Shown here: positions 12,811 to 26,731 of the stretch, one piece after another
How the letters are laid out: each line of letters begins with the position of its first letter
Numbering within the stretch: the first letter of the stretch is position 1
From: Warburgia ugandensis
Taxonomy: Eukaryota > Streptophyta > Magnoliopsida > Canellales > Canellaceae
Length of the DNA stretch: 64,000 nucleotides
NCBI GenBank assembly: GCA_035236585.1
Contig: CP141137.1
Location: 51,172,057-51,236,056 of the forward strand
Reading direction: 5' to 3'
Position numbers and translations under genes: made by a program
Notes under the pieces: model-generated
The model's database searches: none
What the model saw: only the letters and a program-made list of their open reading frames with translations
Told to the model about the DNA's origin: nothing

Positions 12811-12880
12811 GGGCGGTGAGTGGATTCGAACCCCAACCTTTGATTGTGAGACAAGGCGCTTAAACCAACTTGATCAAACA
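12811..12880 (-). repeat. tRNA-derived relic (SINE head or tRNA pseudogene)
   Basis: The minus strand carries a perfect B-box-like GGTTCGAATCC and, about 45 nt upstream, an A-box-like tgatcaagttgg. The ends do not form a seven-pair acceptor stem, so a working tRNA gene is unlikely. Confidence 0.45.
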
Positions 12881-13026
12881 CTGACTTCCATGATACGCGA
12901 GGACTTAATATCATTTCTCTACACCGTTCTATGTTGTTCACATTTCTTCGTTCTTACAATTCTGTCTGGCAATCCTGCAAGAGCTGGAAGGAGTCTTCTG
13001 TACAGAAATCAATGGTGTGCTTTTTA

Positions 13027-13075
13027 ACATTATCATCTTCTAGATTTTATCCCAATTAGGGGTCGGCTAGCGTGC
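13027..13075 (-). mobile_element. RTE LINE 3'-end fragment
   Basis: ttatcccaattaggggtcgg is identical to the 3' end of the LINE at 30978-33420, and is preceded by a degraded ATC-rich tail. Only the terminus is present. Confidence 0.5.
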
Positions 13076-13480
13076 TCTTTTACATCATCCCATAAATTTT
13101 ATGAGGTGAATTTTCCAGCCGCTATTCTAGCAAATAGGGCCGCTGACCTCAAGAGAAGCCAAGTGTGGATCTCTATCCTAAAACTATCTATAATGCCATA
13201 AAGCTGGCCCTTTGGGGTACTACAGTACCTAGACGAATGTATACCCTTTGTTAAAGCTATAGCATTTAAGTTTCTGTGCAAAAAAAATCAGAAAAAGTTG
13301 TTTTGTTTGCCTGTGAATGTTGTGAAAGGGGAGGCATAACTTTAGATTTGACATTGGCAAAGGACAACCAGTGCTACAACATGTCGTCTCCTCCAACTAT
13401 TTTCCTGTAAAATTAGACCAAAATACTTGGATTTATCTGCAAATCTTCTATTTAATTAACTAAAGATATAAGACCATTAC

Positions 13481-13486
13481 TTTATT
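13481..13486 (-). promoter_or_regulatory. poly(A) signal AATAAA, peptide gene copy 2
   Basis: This is the same position relative to the stop codon as in copy 1. Confidence 0.55.
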
Positions 13487-13588
13487 GATAATTGTCTCAT
13501 TTTTAAGGAAATATAGAAGGATTTAGATCTTCTAAGACAATTCCCTTCCTTCAAGAGGAAGTCATATGTCCTGACCAGACCACATGGT

Positions 13589-14667
13589 TTAGGTTTCACA
13601 ACCACAAACACACAGTCCATCGCTGCAGTTAGCTGGGCATCCTCCACACTTTGGTTTACAGTAGGCATCAGAGTCGCATCGTTCATATAATCCTGTTGCT
13701 TCAACTGGGTCCCTTGCAGCGGCTGACATTACCACACCTGCTCAAATTGATAGAAATTAGGGACTTGTGACAGATGTATTGGAGAAACAGCAAAAATATG
13801 TGTATATAGATCATTCAAGTGGCAGGGCGTCTAGAATTAGAGTTAGACCAGGGAGTGCTAATTGCTCCAAAAACTAGATATTTCCTTTGATCATGTATTA
13901 CCAGAAGCAAAAGTTACCAAGATTCTATGTTCATAGGCAAACTACAACAATCGAATGATTCGGAAGTATGTCTTCCTGATGGCAGTAATATGGTCGGTCA
14001 AACAGGCAGCTATACATCTGACTATTGTCAAGACCAGAAGTAATGCCATGCCAGTATATCCGTGCACAAATTTATGTCCTAATTAAAAGAACATAGGTCA
14101 TGGGACTTTGAGGTCACGAGTTCGAGGTATCGAAATAGCCTCTTGCAAAATGCAAGGTAAGGCTGCGTAGTATTGACCCACGTAATCCGCTCTTTCTCCA
14201 GACCCTATATACGCGGGAGCTTTGTGCACCAGGGCTGCCCTTTTACGCCCCAGATTGTAGGATGATTCTAGTCGAACATCTTGCTGGCACCATCTTGGGC
14301 GATGTAAAAAATAAAGTCCCAAGGCCAGTCGGCAAACAAGGATTTCTGAGAAGTTGAGGATGGAAGGCGTGGAAACCTGAAGTTCTAAACCAATCAGAAG
14401 GATGATTTTGGTCTATATCTAATACATAGCCTACATGATGATGAAGGGTAGGGATTACCCACTATCTGGACTCCACAGTGATCTATGAGGCTTGCATAAA
14501 AACCTCAAGCAAGCATTGTGAATGTTTCCTTCTTGATTACTCAGAGCTGAGAAAAGCATTATAGGAGCACAATTAATAGACTTGTGGAACAGAGAAGAAG
14601 AAAACTAACCAGAAGCCAGTACCAGAAGGACGACCAAGAAAGCCAACTTAATGGAGGTCTTCTCCAT
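13589..14667 (-). CDS. secreted eight-cysteine peptide, copy 2 (two exons)
   Basis: The exons are 14667-14610 and 13737-13589, with an 872-bp intron and the same gttagt donor and ttgagcag acceptor as copy 1. The 68-residue product differs from copy 1 only at residue 6 (Met to Ile, in the signal peptide). All eight cysteines, the stop, the TATA box (14739-14745) and the poly(A) signal are kept, while flanking non-coding DNA has many more changes. This suggests the frame is still under constraint, though one substitution is too little to prove it. The intron again contains the antisense Au SINE. The product is presumably secreted; its function is unknown. Confidence 0.82.
14094..14246 (+). mobile_element. 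Au SINE in intron of peptide gene, copy 2
   Basis: It is the same insertion as 760-911, carrying gaggtcacgagttcgag, cctcttgcaaaatgcaagg, gtaaggctgcgta and gggctgccctttt. It is shared by descent, not a second insertion. Confidence 0.85.
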
Positions 14668-14738
14668 GTGTCTTCTAATAAAATGGTAGTCTACTCTGGA
14701 GTTCTGTTGCTGTGTCTGCATTGTATGGTTACATGGTG

Positions 14739-14745
14739 TTTTATA
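14739..14745 (-). promoter_or_regulatory. TATA box of the cysteine-rich peptide gene, copy 2
   Basis: TATAAAA lies 72 bp upstream of the ATG, identical to copy 1. Confidence 0.65.
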
Positions 14746-16039
14746 GGCAAAATTAGGCTGCCAACAATTATCACATGGATCATTGCCATATCGCCCTTGG
14801 ATTTTCCAATGCACGCTTATTCATTTAGTTCCCAAATTGAGCAAAGTAAAATCAATTAGAAAATCTTTTTAATTAGTACTGTTTGGCACGAGCAGATCAC
14901 AACGTAGGTTGCCCCTTTGGCAATCACATGCTTAATATGTCCGTTGCCTCTTTTACATTGTGGACCCACCTGAAGCTGATCCAGACCGTTTATCTGATAA
15001 TTTCTGTTACTGTGATATCTAGTACCCAAAAATCGTGTCAATTAGATAAATCTAGCTTGAAGAATAATTTGCTGTTGGTTGGTGAATGTGGACCTATAAG
15101 CAAGGTTTTGACTGTTGCAGTGCACTGACCGAAGGCATCCATGGGTGCTAGCATTCTCCAACTGGTTTATTTTTGGCCTTCAAGTATCCAGTATGCAAAA
15201 AAGTCAGGTGAACAGTCCTGATCAATCACAGCTACGCCTGTGGTATCAGCGTGGCTGTCTGCGCACTAGTAATCTCATGTCTGCTTTTGAGTGGATGAAG
15301 GTTTACTGTTCTAGAAACCTTGACATATTCTGGCAGGTCTGCTGCTGGCAGGTGATGGCATTCCCATTAGAACCCAAGGAACACAGACACGCAAATAGCA
15401 GATTACGTAAGTCTGCATGGAATTCAACCACATGTTTGTAGATGATTTTTAGAGCCCAAGGTGTGTATATGAGCTAAGACCTTATAGTAGAAGAGATAAT
15501 AGTATGAAGAAATGGACATGAGTTTCAGGAGATAAATGAAGGAAAGGGAAACAAAAAAGGCATATAAAATTAGGTTGAAGAAGAAACGGTTCTGTAATAC
15601 CGACTGCCCATCACATACCTATTGAAACGGCATCAACGTCATTTGCTCATTAAAACCTGCAGTTGCCGAGATTCCCTCTAAAACTTAATGGTAAGAGGGT
15701 GACTCTCGGAAGAAAGAGCCAAAATTTAGTGGCGTCTTTGAAATCATAGAAAAGGTAAGTGGGCATTTGATATTCTTTGAAAAGCTAGGTATGTCTTTGC
15801 AAAATTTTCTAATCTAAAACCTCAATATGCTTAAAAAATCATAGAGACTTCCGATTATTGTACAACTCCAATTTAAACAATTAGATCTCCTTGATTCTCC
15901 TTTTAACTTAATGAATTGCCATAACAAAAAGAAAAAATGTGAGAAATTTTTTTCATTGTGGTGCATATACCTAGATGTAGCTCAAAAGATGAACATTTTG
16001 GATCACCAACTAAACCTATACCCTTATGCAATATTTAGC
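14746..16039. other. 5' flank of peptide gene copy 2; no further gene
   Basis: This is the counterpart of 1440-2703. Differences from copy 1 include an insertion (actagtaatctcatgtctgc) near 15265. No supported coding feature. Confidence 0.5.
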
Positions 16040-16678
16040 TGTGACGACCTCACTTTTTTGAAATTTTTTAAAACCATTTTTTAAATTAGTTGGGATCCCC
16101 TGTTATGAAAATTTCTTTTTTGAAAACAAATAACATCATTTTTTTATTTTTTAAGAAAACACTTTTCAAAAAACCCCAAGTGTCATAACTTTCACATAAT
16201 TTGGATTTAACGATGAAATAGACATTCCATTTCTCCCAAAAATTCAGCAGAGTTTTCTCTGTTTTTTGAACATTTGCATTTAACGCATGCAATGAGGCAA
16301 AACCTAATAATTTCACAATTATTATCAATACATTTGGAGACTATCTCCACACCCATATAATCATACTTTTAAAAAGTTTAAAAGAAGCAACAATTTTTAA
16401 CAAACAGATATTAAATATTACCATTTACTAAAAATCTCCTCCAATCACAGTCCATAGTCCATTATACTTATTCCATACAGTATATAAGTCTAAGTCATAA
16501 GGAAAGTTCAAATTTTATCAGTTATACAGTTCAAACATAACCCATAGCTCAAAATTTGTATAGAAATATGCATCAGTAAAGTAAGCTCGTACTACCTTAG
16601 TCGTCGTCAAACAATCTCCTCTGTAAGCCTTGTCTACTTCTTTAAAATTGAATGCTGCTCTTAATTACTTCTTCGGAT

Positions 16679-16709
16679 CTGAGGTATTGTAAATACTACA
16701 ATATCTAAG
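16679..16709. other. family hairpin in outermost element, copy 2
   Basis: Arms ctgaggtattgta and tacaatatctaag form a stem with one mismatch and one G.U pair. It is the counterpart of 3340-3370. Confidence 0.65.
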
Positions 16710-17854
16710 CAAGCTATTGTAATATTCTCAATGTTTACTTCTAAAAAAAATAAGTACTAAGATAATTTAATAAAATTAAAAAATTTTATAAAATAGAATT
16801 TTTGACTTGAAACTATCAAATTTAGAAACTACGCATCGATAGGATTTGAACGATATAAAGAACACCGAAAACAAAGCTCGAATGAGGGAGATATGAACAT
16901 TTTAAGTTGTGAGGGCATTTTGGTAATTAGAAAAGGAACCCAAATGAGAGGGATCATTTTGATAACGACACCCCCTTTTCATTCCGATCCAATCGCTAGC
17001 AATTCTGTGAGGAAAAGCGGATCTCCAACTACAAAAGCACTCTTTTCCCCTTTCGCTAACGCAAAACAACCCAGGAATCATTGCTTTCTTTGCCTCGCTC
17101 TTCGGTAAACACAACCAATGTCTACACTCACCAGAAACTCTAATCTCCCCTCTCCGGCTCAAATCAGGTAGGCCACACCCTCCATCCTTCTCTTTTTCCT
17201 TTTTTCTGACTTTTGCCTCTTAGATCTGGGCCGAATCTGGTCTCAACGACTGATGAAACGCGGCTGAGACCAAAACCGTAGATCATGGCTAGCTCTCACA
17301 TTAAGGACAACTAGTATGACAGATCTGAGTCGTCCAATATAATCTTTGGACCAAAAAACCTTAGGAATAGTGAAAATAGATCAAAGATCTGATCATCTGG
17401 GACTTTGATAGAGTCAAAACAAGTTGGACAGTTCGAGTTCATCGTCCCCAATGGATGATGTAACTAGTTGTGACACCCCGAGTTTTTCATGAACATTTTT
17501 TATTGTTATTTCAAAAGATGGTGTGCCTCTAAATTTTAAAATACAAAAAAAGCGGAAGGTTTTTCTTTGAAATTCATTTTTCCAAAAACCTGGATGTCAC
17601 CTTCATGCTCACACTATACATATATATATATATATATATATAGTTTTCTAGAAGATAGAAATTTATTTATGAAAACAGGACCCATCCAATGGTTCACTTG
17701 TGTAACCCCTATAACATTATATTAAATTCCCAATGTCATAATTCAAATGACTAACTACACAATACAAAAGCTTTAAATAAAATGTATACCTATGCGCAAA
17801 AGTATGGTTGTTGGATTCCTTTTGTTGTGTACATCTTCTCTTGTCTTTATGTAT

Positions 17855-17893
17855 CTGAGATATTGTAAACATAGAACATTTACAATATCTCAG
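17855..17893. other. family hairpin, inner element, copy 2
   Basis: The 15-bp stem is identical to that at 4492-4530. Only the loop differs (catagaaca versus cataaagca). Confidence 0.8.
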
Positions 17894-20441
17894 CAAGCTA
17901 TGCTTGGTAGGGGAGTTTAAGAAGCATGCTAAATCTTAAGATACATTAATTATTCAATAGTAATGTGAATATTCATTTCTACAGCAATTAGGTTAAATTG
18001 AATTTACAATATGTTTCATATCTCAATGACCCATTTGTAAGCCAAATATCTACATGTTTTCATCATTATTAATAATTTCATTGATAAATCAGATATCTTT
18101 ATTTATTATTTATCATCAAATAAATACTTCAATTCCATGAACCATACTCTGCATACAATTATACCCATTTACTAACTCATATGAAAAATATATGAAACTA
18201 CTCCCTCAATCATATTAATATAACAATGATACACATATATGAAAATTGTTAAAGGACATACAAGATTATGAATATAATCTATGTCACCTAATTTGCATTC
18301 CCAAATTATGTTGGGTTTCATAATCATACCCCTCATCATGCGAGCTTCAAAATTATCCAGCCACTACTGGTATATCAATATAATCCTCATGCCCTCACTA
18401 TACGAGGTCCACAATCCTCCAGCCATTGCTAGGAAAACAATATAAGGCATATCATCATGCCATATCATATAAGACGTCTCATAATTTCATCATATACACA
18501 TGTCCCATGGGCAAAATGCACAACGTATATAATGTTGTCCTCTTTGGGTCCCTCACAACTGCTTGGACCTCACAACTGCCTAACCAGCGTCTCTTGGGCA
18601 CTCTAGTGTCTTTTGGCAACCCTCAAGGATAGGCACCATAGTGCATCAAATATAAGGACTACTATGCATGCAATCAGAATCCGTACAACGCGCCCAGATA
18701 ACTGCTCAATAATCCACCTATACCATCTTCGATGGAAATCTCAATATCCATGTCTGCATGGGGAGGACCATGGATGTCACAGTGGCGGCTTTCCCATAAT
18801 TGCCCCACCTGACTTTTTGCAACACATAGTGCATGGTATCCATAACATAATAAATTTCGGAGAGCGGGTGGCCAAACCCTCATAACTCTCCTAGCATAGC
18901 ATCCCCAGGCCTATGCCTGTCTAAAACAAAACTCTCAGGCCTCCATGCCCAAATGTAAAATAATCATAATAATAGACAATTCACCTGTTCATATATTTCA
19001 TAACAAGAATAACATCCTCACTTATTTGGTGATAACCCACCAAGGATGTATCTTATAACTTTGACTCATACATCATCAATACTGACATGGTACCCATGTA
19101 CCATAAACATCATTTCAAAATTCACATACATGATGTACAAGGCATAAGCATCAATTATAAGATGCAATTCTTTTAATTAACATTATTTCATTATTTCAAT
19201 TTAAAGCATGTCGAATATCAATCATATAATCAGAAATAAGACCATGCTAGAACATGCATCTTATTATTTAGACATGCTGTCTTATATTTTCACCTACCTT
19301 GTGTGATGCGTTCATCGAATTCCACTAGCTTTAATTGCACTCTTCTTCACGATCGACCCTCTACGCTTCAACTCATTGTGTGCCTTCCCAACAAGTATTG
19401 ATGTGAGGACCTCATTTAAGTAAGCTAAAAGCCTAGCAACACTAAGATGTGACCTACTAGATATCATTCAAAGTTTTTCACCCAGTTACACAATGACAAT
19501 AGACATGCACGAAATGACCAAGGCTGAAATAAGTAAAAAGATAGAATTGATCATTCACACCTGAGTTGCTATTTTAGCTAACTGGAGGGTATTTGGCATA
19601 ATACTATTCAAAAGAGCATAAAGAGTATCCACGATGTCAAAAGCCTCTACGGTAATTCTATGCGCAATGTCTCTAGCCAAAACCCCTCCACTCCCTTCAA
19701 AGAAGCCTAACTCTCTCTGCAACACTCTTCCACCAGACCCTTCTTCATGCTGTTCATAGATCCATCAACTCCTAGTCTTTTCTTTGCAACAATCTGGTGG
19801 CCACAACAAGGCCGAGTACTGTCAGTAATCCACTCCCATCCATCTAGAAAAAAACCTACAGATCCAACTGTAAAAACAGGGTATTACATCTTCGAAAGAG
19901 GAAGATTAGATAGAAATGATTGATCCCTTGCTTATGTGTAAGAGACAGAGTGAAAAGAATTAAGTAAAAACATTGCAGAGAACCTACCTGCAAAATGATC
20001 AACATCCTCCATCGCCACCTGAGAAGACATTTTTCATCGAAATTTTCAGGTGATTACGCCATTTTTCTGGCATGTTTGGCTTCCACTCCTACTCCCTCTT
20101 TCTTCTCTATCGTTTCTCATTGTCATTGGGTTTTGGGAACAGACCTAAGTCTGTTCCATGTTTTCATTCAAGCAGGGTGCCAATAGGTATCCTAAAAGAG
20201 GGAAATGGACGAGTAGGGAGAGGATTTACCCGGCAGGAGAGGGGATGATTAGAGGTGGAAGGGTAATCATATCGAAGGGGTTTTTGCATCTCGTTTGGAG
20301 TTGCTGGGTAGGGTTTTCAAGGCTAGAAGAACAGATCGTGAGATCTATTCTTTCTCTACCGGTGGGAGATCCGAGCAAGGGGAAACTTGCCGTGCCGATG
20401 GCAGATCAAGGCAGGGCAAAAGCCCTAGGTTTTGCACTGGT

Positions 20442-20557
<116 letters not shown>

Positions 20558-22458
20558 GTTTGCAACGTGAGGGGGGGTGCCAATATCAATTTGGCCCCCT
20601 CCCGTTAAGTTGTATTCTTTGTTTTTCTTCTTCTTTTAATTACCATATTGCCCTTGACTTCGAACGCCATAACTTCTTCATACGTGCTCTGTTTTCAGCA
20701 TTCTTTGGCTTGTTGGATTCCATTTTCTGAGCACTATCTAATGGTTTTATTAGTTTTAAATTTATACTTCTATAAAAGGATATAAAGTTTTGGAGTTGTT
20801 ACACTAGTACATCGATCAAAATGCACTGGTGTAGAAGGCTTGTTCGGGCGATATGCCCAGCGTCCTAAAAACTAGGACACATTGCGCGTCCTGGAGGCGT
20901 TGCGTCCCGGGGATGCCAGATTACTCCAGTTCAAATCGATGTAAACGGCTCCACCAGTGCAACCCAATGTAAAAATTGATTAGGCCTAAGATTTTGAGCT
21001 GAAATGATTCTTCTGAGATTCGAGAGGCTACAGAAGTCCTATTTTAAATCCATAAGGTTCGTTGAAATTGCTTCAATGACACGGACCTAATTTTAGTATT
21101 ATAATCTTGATTTTATCACATTTAGACAAGTCTATTTCATGAAATTGGACAAAATCACTTAGATCAGGCCAATCAAGGGGTGATCAGGCCTTAGAACTTG
21201 AACAATTAGGTAATCTAAGATAAGAAATGAGGGTTCTAAAGATTAGATTAAGCAGACTTAACATAGAAATTGATCTAACCAAGATCTAGAAAATTTGTTA
21301 ATCTGAGGGTGATCTAACTATCGGATCAAGGTGTAAACTTTAGATAGAGACTAAAATAAGTAGATGAATATAAATTAGAATTAATTAATAATAATTAAAG
21401 TTATAATTGATGATCAAATCACAAATAAAGTCTTAAAGAATGATCCAATGGTTGGATCGCCATAGATTCCACTAGGATGAAATAAATAACACGAAATAGT
21501 ACCGTGATACTGAAAGGTACATCAGACCGTACGAGCTAAGAGGATTACACGCTTGATTAGATTATCTCTCATTAAGGTAGGTGAACACATTTAATGTTGC
21601 ATTTTTATTTTTATAAAATCTTTCATCATGATTGATTGCTATTGGTTGTCATATGTTTATTTATTTTGAATACCTGTAAATTGCAAAGTTTTATGCCATG
21701 ATTTGATATGAGATTTCAACAGCGCATTGAATGGGTTTTCTCATGATCAATTGTTTTATGTTATTGATACGGCGTATCTTATGTATGATTCGTAATTATC
21801 TTACTTTATTGCATCACTGAGATTGGTGATTTTTTTTCCATACAATCGGTGTGGAAGCTTGGTGGCTAGTCCTTGCGAGGCTAACCCCGAGATGAGAGGT
21901 GTGCTTTGGGGATTGTGAGCTGCGAGTGCTCCTGGTTTTTATGAGATACGTGACTTCCGTGTTTTGTGATTTATAACATGGTGCTCTCACCCCATGATTG
22001 TCATGCTAGGAGGGAGTAGGGCTGGCCACCCACCCTCTGAATTTATGATGTGATAGACACCTACCGACAGATGGCTTTCGTTAGGAGTTTGGTAATATGG
22101 ATAGTCCACACTAACAGTTTGGGCCTTCTCGTAGGACAGACATTAACTCTCCCGTTATAGTGTCGACAGGGAGCGTTGGTAGTTAAGACCTTGGATTGGT
22201 TGTCACTGCAGCATGACGATCTGTACTCTTATTTTGTATGCTTACATGATAAGCATTGAGATGTTATTGTATGTCTGGAAGTGACGACACTCAGAGGATT
22301 GATATAAGTATTCATGATTTGTTGTACCAGTATATGAAATACTCGTGGGACCCACGTACCTTGGGTGCCCTGCTTGTTTATTACATGCTCATTGAGATTT
22401 GATCATATCATGTTATACACCCATTAGATTCATGTTTTATCTCACAAGCAATAGCTTG

Positions 22459-22490
22459 CTGAGGCATTGCTTTGTTTTGAATTGCCTCAG
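22459..22490. other. family hairpin, middle element, copy 2
   Basis: Arms CTGAGGCATTGC and GAATTGCCTCAG form a stem with one mismatch introduced in the right arm relative to 9154-9185. Confidence 0.65.
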
Positions 22491-25450
22491 ATACTGAACG
22501 CAACAGTAGGAAAGGTAAGTGAGTGGAGAGACAATGATAGCAGTGCTCACAAATTTGATTTGGCTGATAGATATTTGGACGTGAGTGATTAAATGTACTA
22601 CATTTTGAACTTATTTTATGGGCAATATACCTTCATTAGATGAGTTTAATTATGACACACACACACACACACATATATATATTATGGACCTTTTTTTAAG
22701 TATGGTGGAATGTGATGATAGATAGACCTTAGGCCACATTATTATACTTTTAAATATTTTATTATTTAAAAAATAAAGGTGCTATTGATTTTGACATTGG
22801 ATTTGATATAAGTATTGTTTTAAATTTATTGCTCTTTACTTATATTTATCTCATAATCATGGTTGCGATGTTTTCGAAAAAGTAAATAACACCCGGGGGT
22901 TTTTAGGTGAATGTTTTATATAATATAGTAAATAAAACCTTTTGACTCTGGAATCCAGGCTAAATTTATTATTATTATTATTATTTATACAAAAAAATTA
23001 GGGTGTTGCAGCTATGCTTGTATAGGTGTCTAACATTACATTTAACATTTAACAATTACAAATAGGCATAATACTTCATACAAGAATATGATGACAAAGT
23101 CCAGTAATTTAAGTAATCATTGTAATGCATGCAAAATGATAGATTCAAATTATGTAAAGGTGCAAATTATTCATTTATAAATCAAGCTTAAGATTTTGAT
23201 AACATCATACAACTGAATTTACATTCTTTACAAAATCATTCTAGAAAGTAATGATGCACTCAAGAAATCATAAATGCATACAATACCTACAGAAGTATAA
23301 AGTTCCATCAATAATAAAATTATTTAATACCTCAAATTTTCAAGAGCATTTTAATAATCACACCTTAGCCTTAAGTGCTCACACCAACATCTAGGCATCC
23401 TCATGCCATATCAATATAGGGAATCATCACCCTATTGCTCTCATTGTGCCAAGTCACATCCACAAACATGAAAGAAACTGAGATCGAAGGTATTTGACCC
23501 CCAAAAGGGATTGGGGTTTTAGATTCTCGAGAAATCCCTTTTCTTAATACCCTTATTCCCTACTTCATCCAGGTTGTTGTAACTTGGGTTCATCGTGCTA
23601 TGCTTGCAAGGAAGGAAAAATGAGCAGTTTACTCTTTAGTAGCTAAGATGCTGGCCTGATTCGTAAACTAGTTGGGTGTTGTCAAAATATTTGGATGGAG
23701 TCTCCCTTAGTTATTCGCTCAAATGTTGTATTAATAATGAGGGAGTCTTGCACCTCATTTGTAGACTCATGAGCAAGCTATCTTATTCATTCATTTGCCA
23801 ACTTCTAAAGTCTTCACTTACTAATGGAGTGTGAGAGGGGATACTATACTAAGAAGGGCATGAGAGGAGCCATAAAGGCCCTTCTCCCTTATGATGTATA
23901 GGGGTAGGTTGGTACCTCTCTACTCTATTCTACTCATCAGTTGCATATTAATCATATTTGAAATCAGACCATGGAATACTTAAATCCATACTTATGAAAA
24001 AGTAATACTTGTATTTACTAAGTTCATATTTAGAACATACACATTGGATTAAACCAAAAGTATAAGCAACATAGAGTTAAATACTTTGATAAGGTTCTGA
24101 AGATCACAACTATAATTATAATAATTCTGAATGTGACAATTCTCATAAATAAAATTAGGATTTCATTCATTCGAACATGATTAGTCCAAATTTAGTTCAA
24201 GTAGAAAACATGAAAATGTCAAAACACTTACCTAAAACTACAATCCCAATTACTCCCAAAATCAATAGAATCAGCTAATCTCAACCTCTATCATACAAAT
24301 ATGGGAAACCAATGCATTCAACTCCATCAATTGACTCTCATCAATTCATTAGATTATAAATTTAACATGTGAATGGCCTTAGGTTCATTACCTGATTTAT
24401 AGATCATTCTAAATTATACACTATAGTTTCTAAGTACTTAGAATCCATGTTCTGGTCCTTGATTAGTGTAAAAAAACTTCGATCTCATGATACGATGATC
24501 AGATCCTACATTAGATGTTTGGATCTAGTAGATCAATATTCTGATATGAAATCTTTCTTAATTTCTACACAATTTAAAGGTTAATAAATGTATTGACAAT
24601 GTCTAGTCATCGATCCGATATGCCATGCCTAAGTTCTAATAGTGATTGATCAAATGGTCGAGATTGTCCTATCATTTTTAGGCTTGGACAAACCATCCCT
24701 GTCAGATTTGGATTATTCTAAGTATGTGTTCATGCATTTCTAAATGTGGAATAAGAAATTAATGTAGGATCATTCAAATTCTTTAATTTTCTCCTGTCCT
24801 TGATTGGAACCGTAAGCCTTCCAATTGATATGCAATGATCGCATTTCAATCAAATAATTTTTAGAGGGATTTGGCTATTGATGGTCAAAGAATTTAGCTG
24901 TGGCATTTGATCATCGATCAGGATATCACAAGTCACTATTCCATCAGTGCCTGATCGAATGACTGAGATTGTCCCATTGATTTTTAACTTAGATTTTCAA
25001 TTTTAGCTATAGCTAAGATATTTCAAGCATATTGTATACATGTCCAAGCATGGAATAAGAAATCAACAATCGGATGATCAATAAAACTTAGATCTAACAT
25101 GAACCATACGATCTAGCCAAAAGATCTAAATCATGAGTTGGATTTCATGGATCTTACCTCTTGAGTGTATTTTCATATTTTTCCACTCTTGGATGAGTCA
25201 GATTAGTCACTATTTTGTTATGACATCCTCTGATCACGTCTTGCTTTGTTCCCCTCTTTGATCTACAGTCAAGATCATCATGATCCCCAAATAACCTTGG
25301 GATCGTATCTTTGCATTGAGTGAAATGATTGGCTTGGATCGTCGGTCTGAGCTGTCGTTTTCTCCAGCGACGTCTATAAAATCTGACACATCCGCACACT
25401 TCGTTCTTCTTCCTTGCAAGCGTGTTGCATTTTCTAGTAGCTGTTAGCTT

Positions 25451-25453
<3 letters not shown>

Positions 25454-25523
<70 letters not shown>
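25454..25523. repeat. (CT)n microsatellite
   Basis: A CT tract inside the right end of the outermost element, 115-185 bp from its TGTAATAGCCC terminus. Confidence 0.97.
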
Positions 25524-25527
<4 letters not shown>

Positions 25528-25638
25528 GGGTAATAGTTGGGGAAACCAACTATTTCCTCTTATGAAAGGGGGGTGCCGATATCAATTTGGCCCCCTCCTC
25601 AAGTAATTAAATTATTATTATTATTTTTTGGGCTATTA

Positions 25639-25902
25639 CAGCACACGTCATCCTTCAATTTAACAGCAAGTATTAATGATGGCATAGGATCTCGAGCTAA
25701 TTAGAGGATCATCCCTGATTGACTATATAGGTTAGCCTCATAGGGAAAAATTTGTGGCCCTAATAAGGTTATCATAAAAAATAAAAAAATAAAAAGTGAC
25801 CCAAGTTTATTAAAAGGTCAGGATACGCCAATGAATAAAAACTAGGACCACTAAACAATTTTCTACACATTATGTATTGACTCATTGCATATATTTTTCT
25901 AA
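25639..25902. other. intergenic, no feature seen
   Basis: This is AT-rich DNA between the outermost element and the inverted-repeat element. No supported frame. Confidence 0.4.
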
Positions 25903-26731
25903 AAGAAAATAATACAATTTACTATTCTAAACTATTGTCTTGTTACATTTTAGTCTCTAAATTATAATTTTTGTATATTAGTCCATAACTTTTTTAAAAA
26001 TTATAATGTTTTAGGATAATTTTTTATATAATTTACCCAGTGATCAAAGTGAGAAAACAATAGTTTAGGGATTAAATTGTTGCTCACGTATAGTTATGTA
26101 TCTTGATGGAGAAGATGATTGGATGAATTCATCTAAACTCTTTCTCAAATTATTTTTCAAATATAAGGGTTTCAGAGACCAGATCAAGTCAAACTTAGAT
26201 CTAAATTTGTTTTAAAAAATCAAAGAAAAATCATAAAATCAAGGTTTTCAAGGGTTGTCAAGACCTCTAAACTTTAGATCTGAAATATATTTTCCAAAAT
26301 CCAACCAAAAGATTATCATGTGGAGATTTTAAATCTCATTAGCCAAAAAAGTCATTTTCTTTGGCAAGATTTGGTCTTCAAAATTTTAGGTCTTCAAAAT
26401 TTCAAATTTAAAACTCTAAGAAAAAAAAAGAAAGAGAACAGTATGGGGGTTTTCAAATCTTGCTAGCAGAAAGCTTTGATCATCTTCTCCACTGAGATAC
26501 AAACTTATTCATGAACATCACTTTAGTCCATAAACTATTCATTCTCACTTTGGTCCCTAGACAAATCGTATAAAAATTTATTTTAAAATATTACAATATA
26601 CATTGGACCTATATCAGATGTTTGTTGATAAACATAGGATTGAAGGACTTACGATGCAAATTTTTTTAATAGTTTAGGACTAAAGTGTAACAACATGATA
26701 GTTTAAGGCAGTAAATTATACTTTTTCTTGT
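25903..26731. mobile_element. long inverted-repeat (foldback/MITE-like) element
   Basis: The left arm (about 25903-26118) and right arm (about 26479-26731) are reverse complements with scattered differences. Matching blocks include aaactattgtcttgttaca with aaactatcatgttgttaca, ccataac with ccaatgt, and gatcaaagtgagaa with gaccaaagtgagaa, ending at ggagaagatgat on both arms. About 360 bp of non-coding DNA separates them. There is no transposase. A non-autonomous foldback or Mutator-like element fits. I could not fix a target duplication. Confidence 0.7.

Noticed and set aside
12811-12880. Candidate tRNA gene on the minus strand
   Set aside because: The B box is good, but the 5' and 3' ends do not pair into an acceptor stem.
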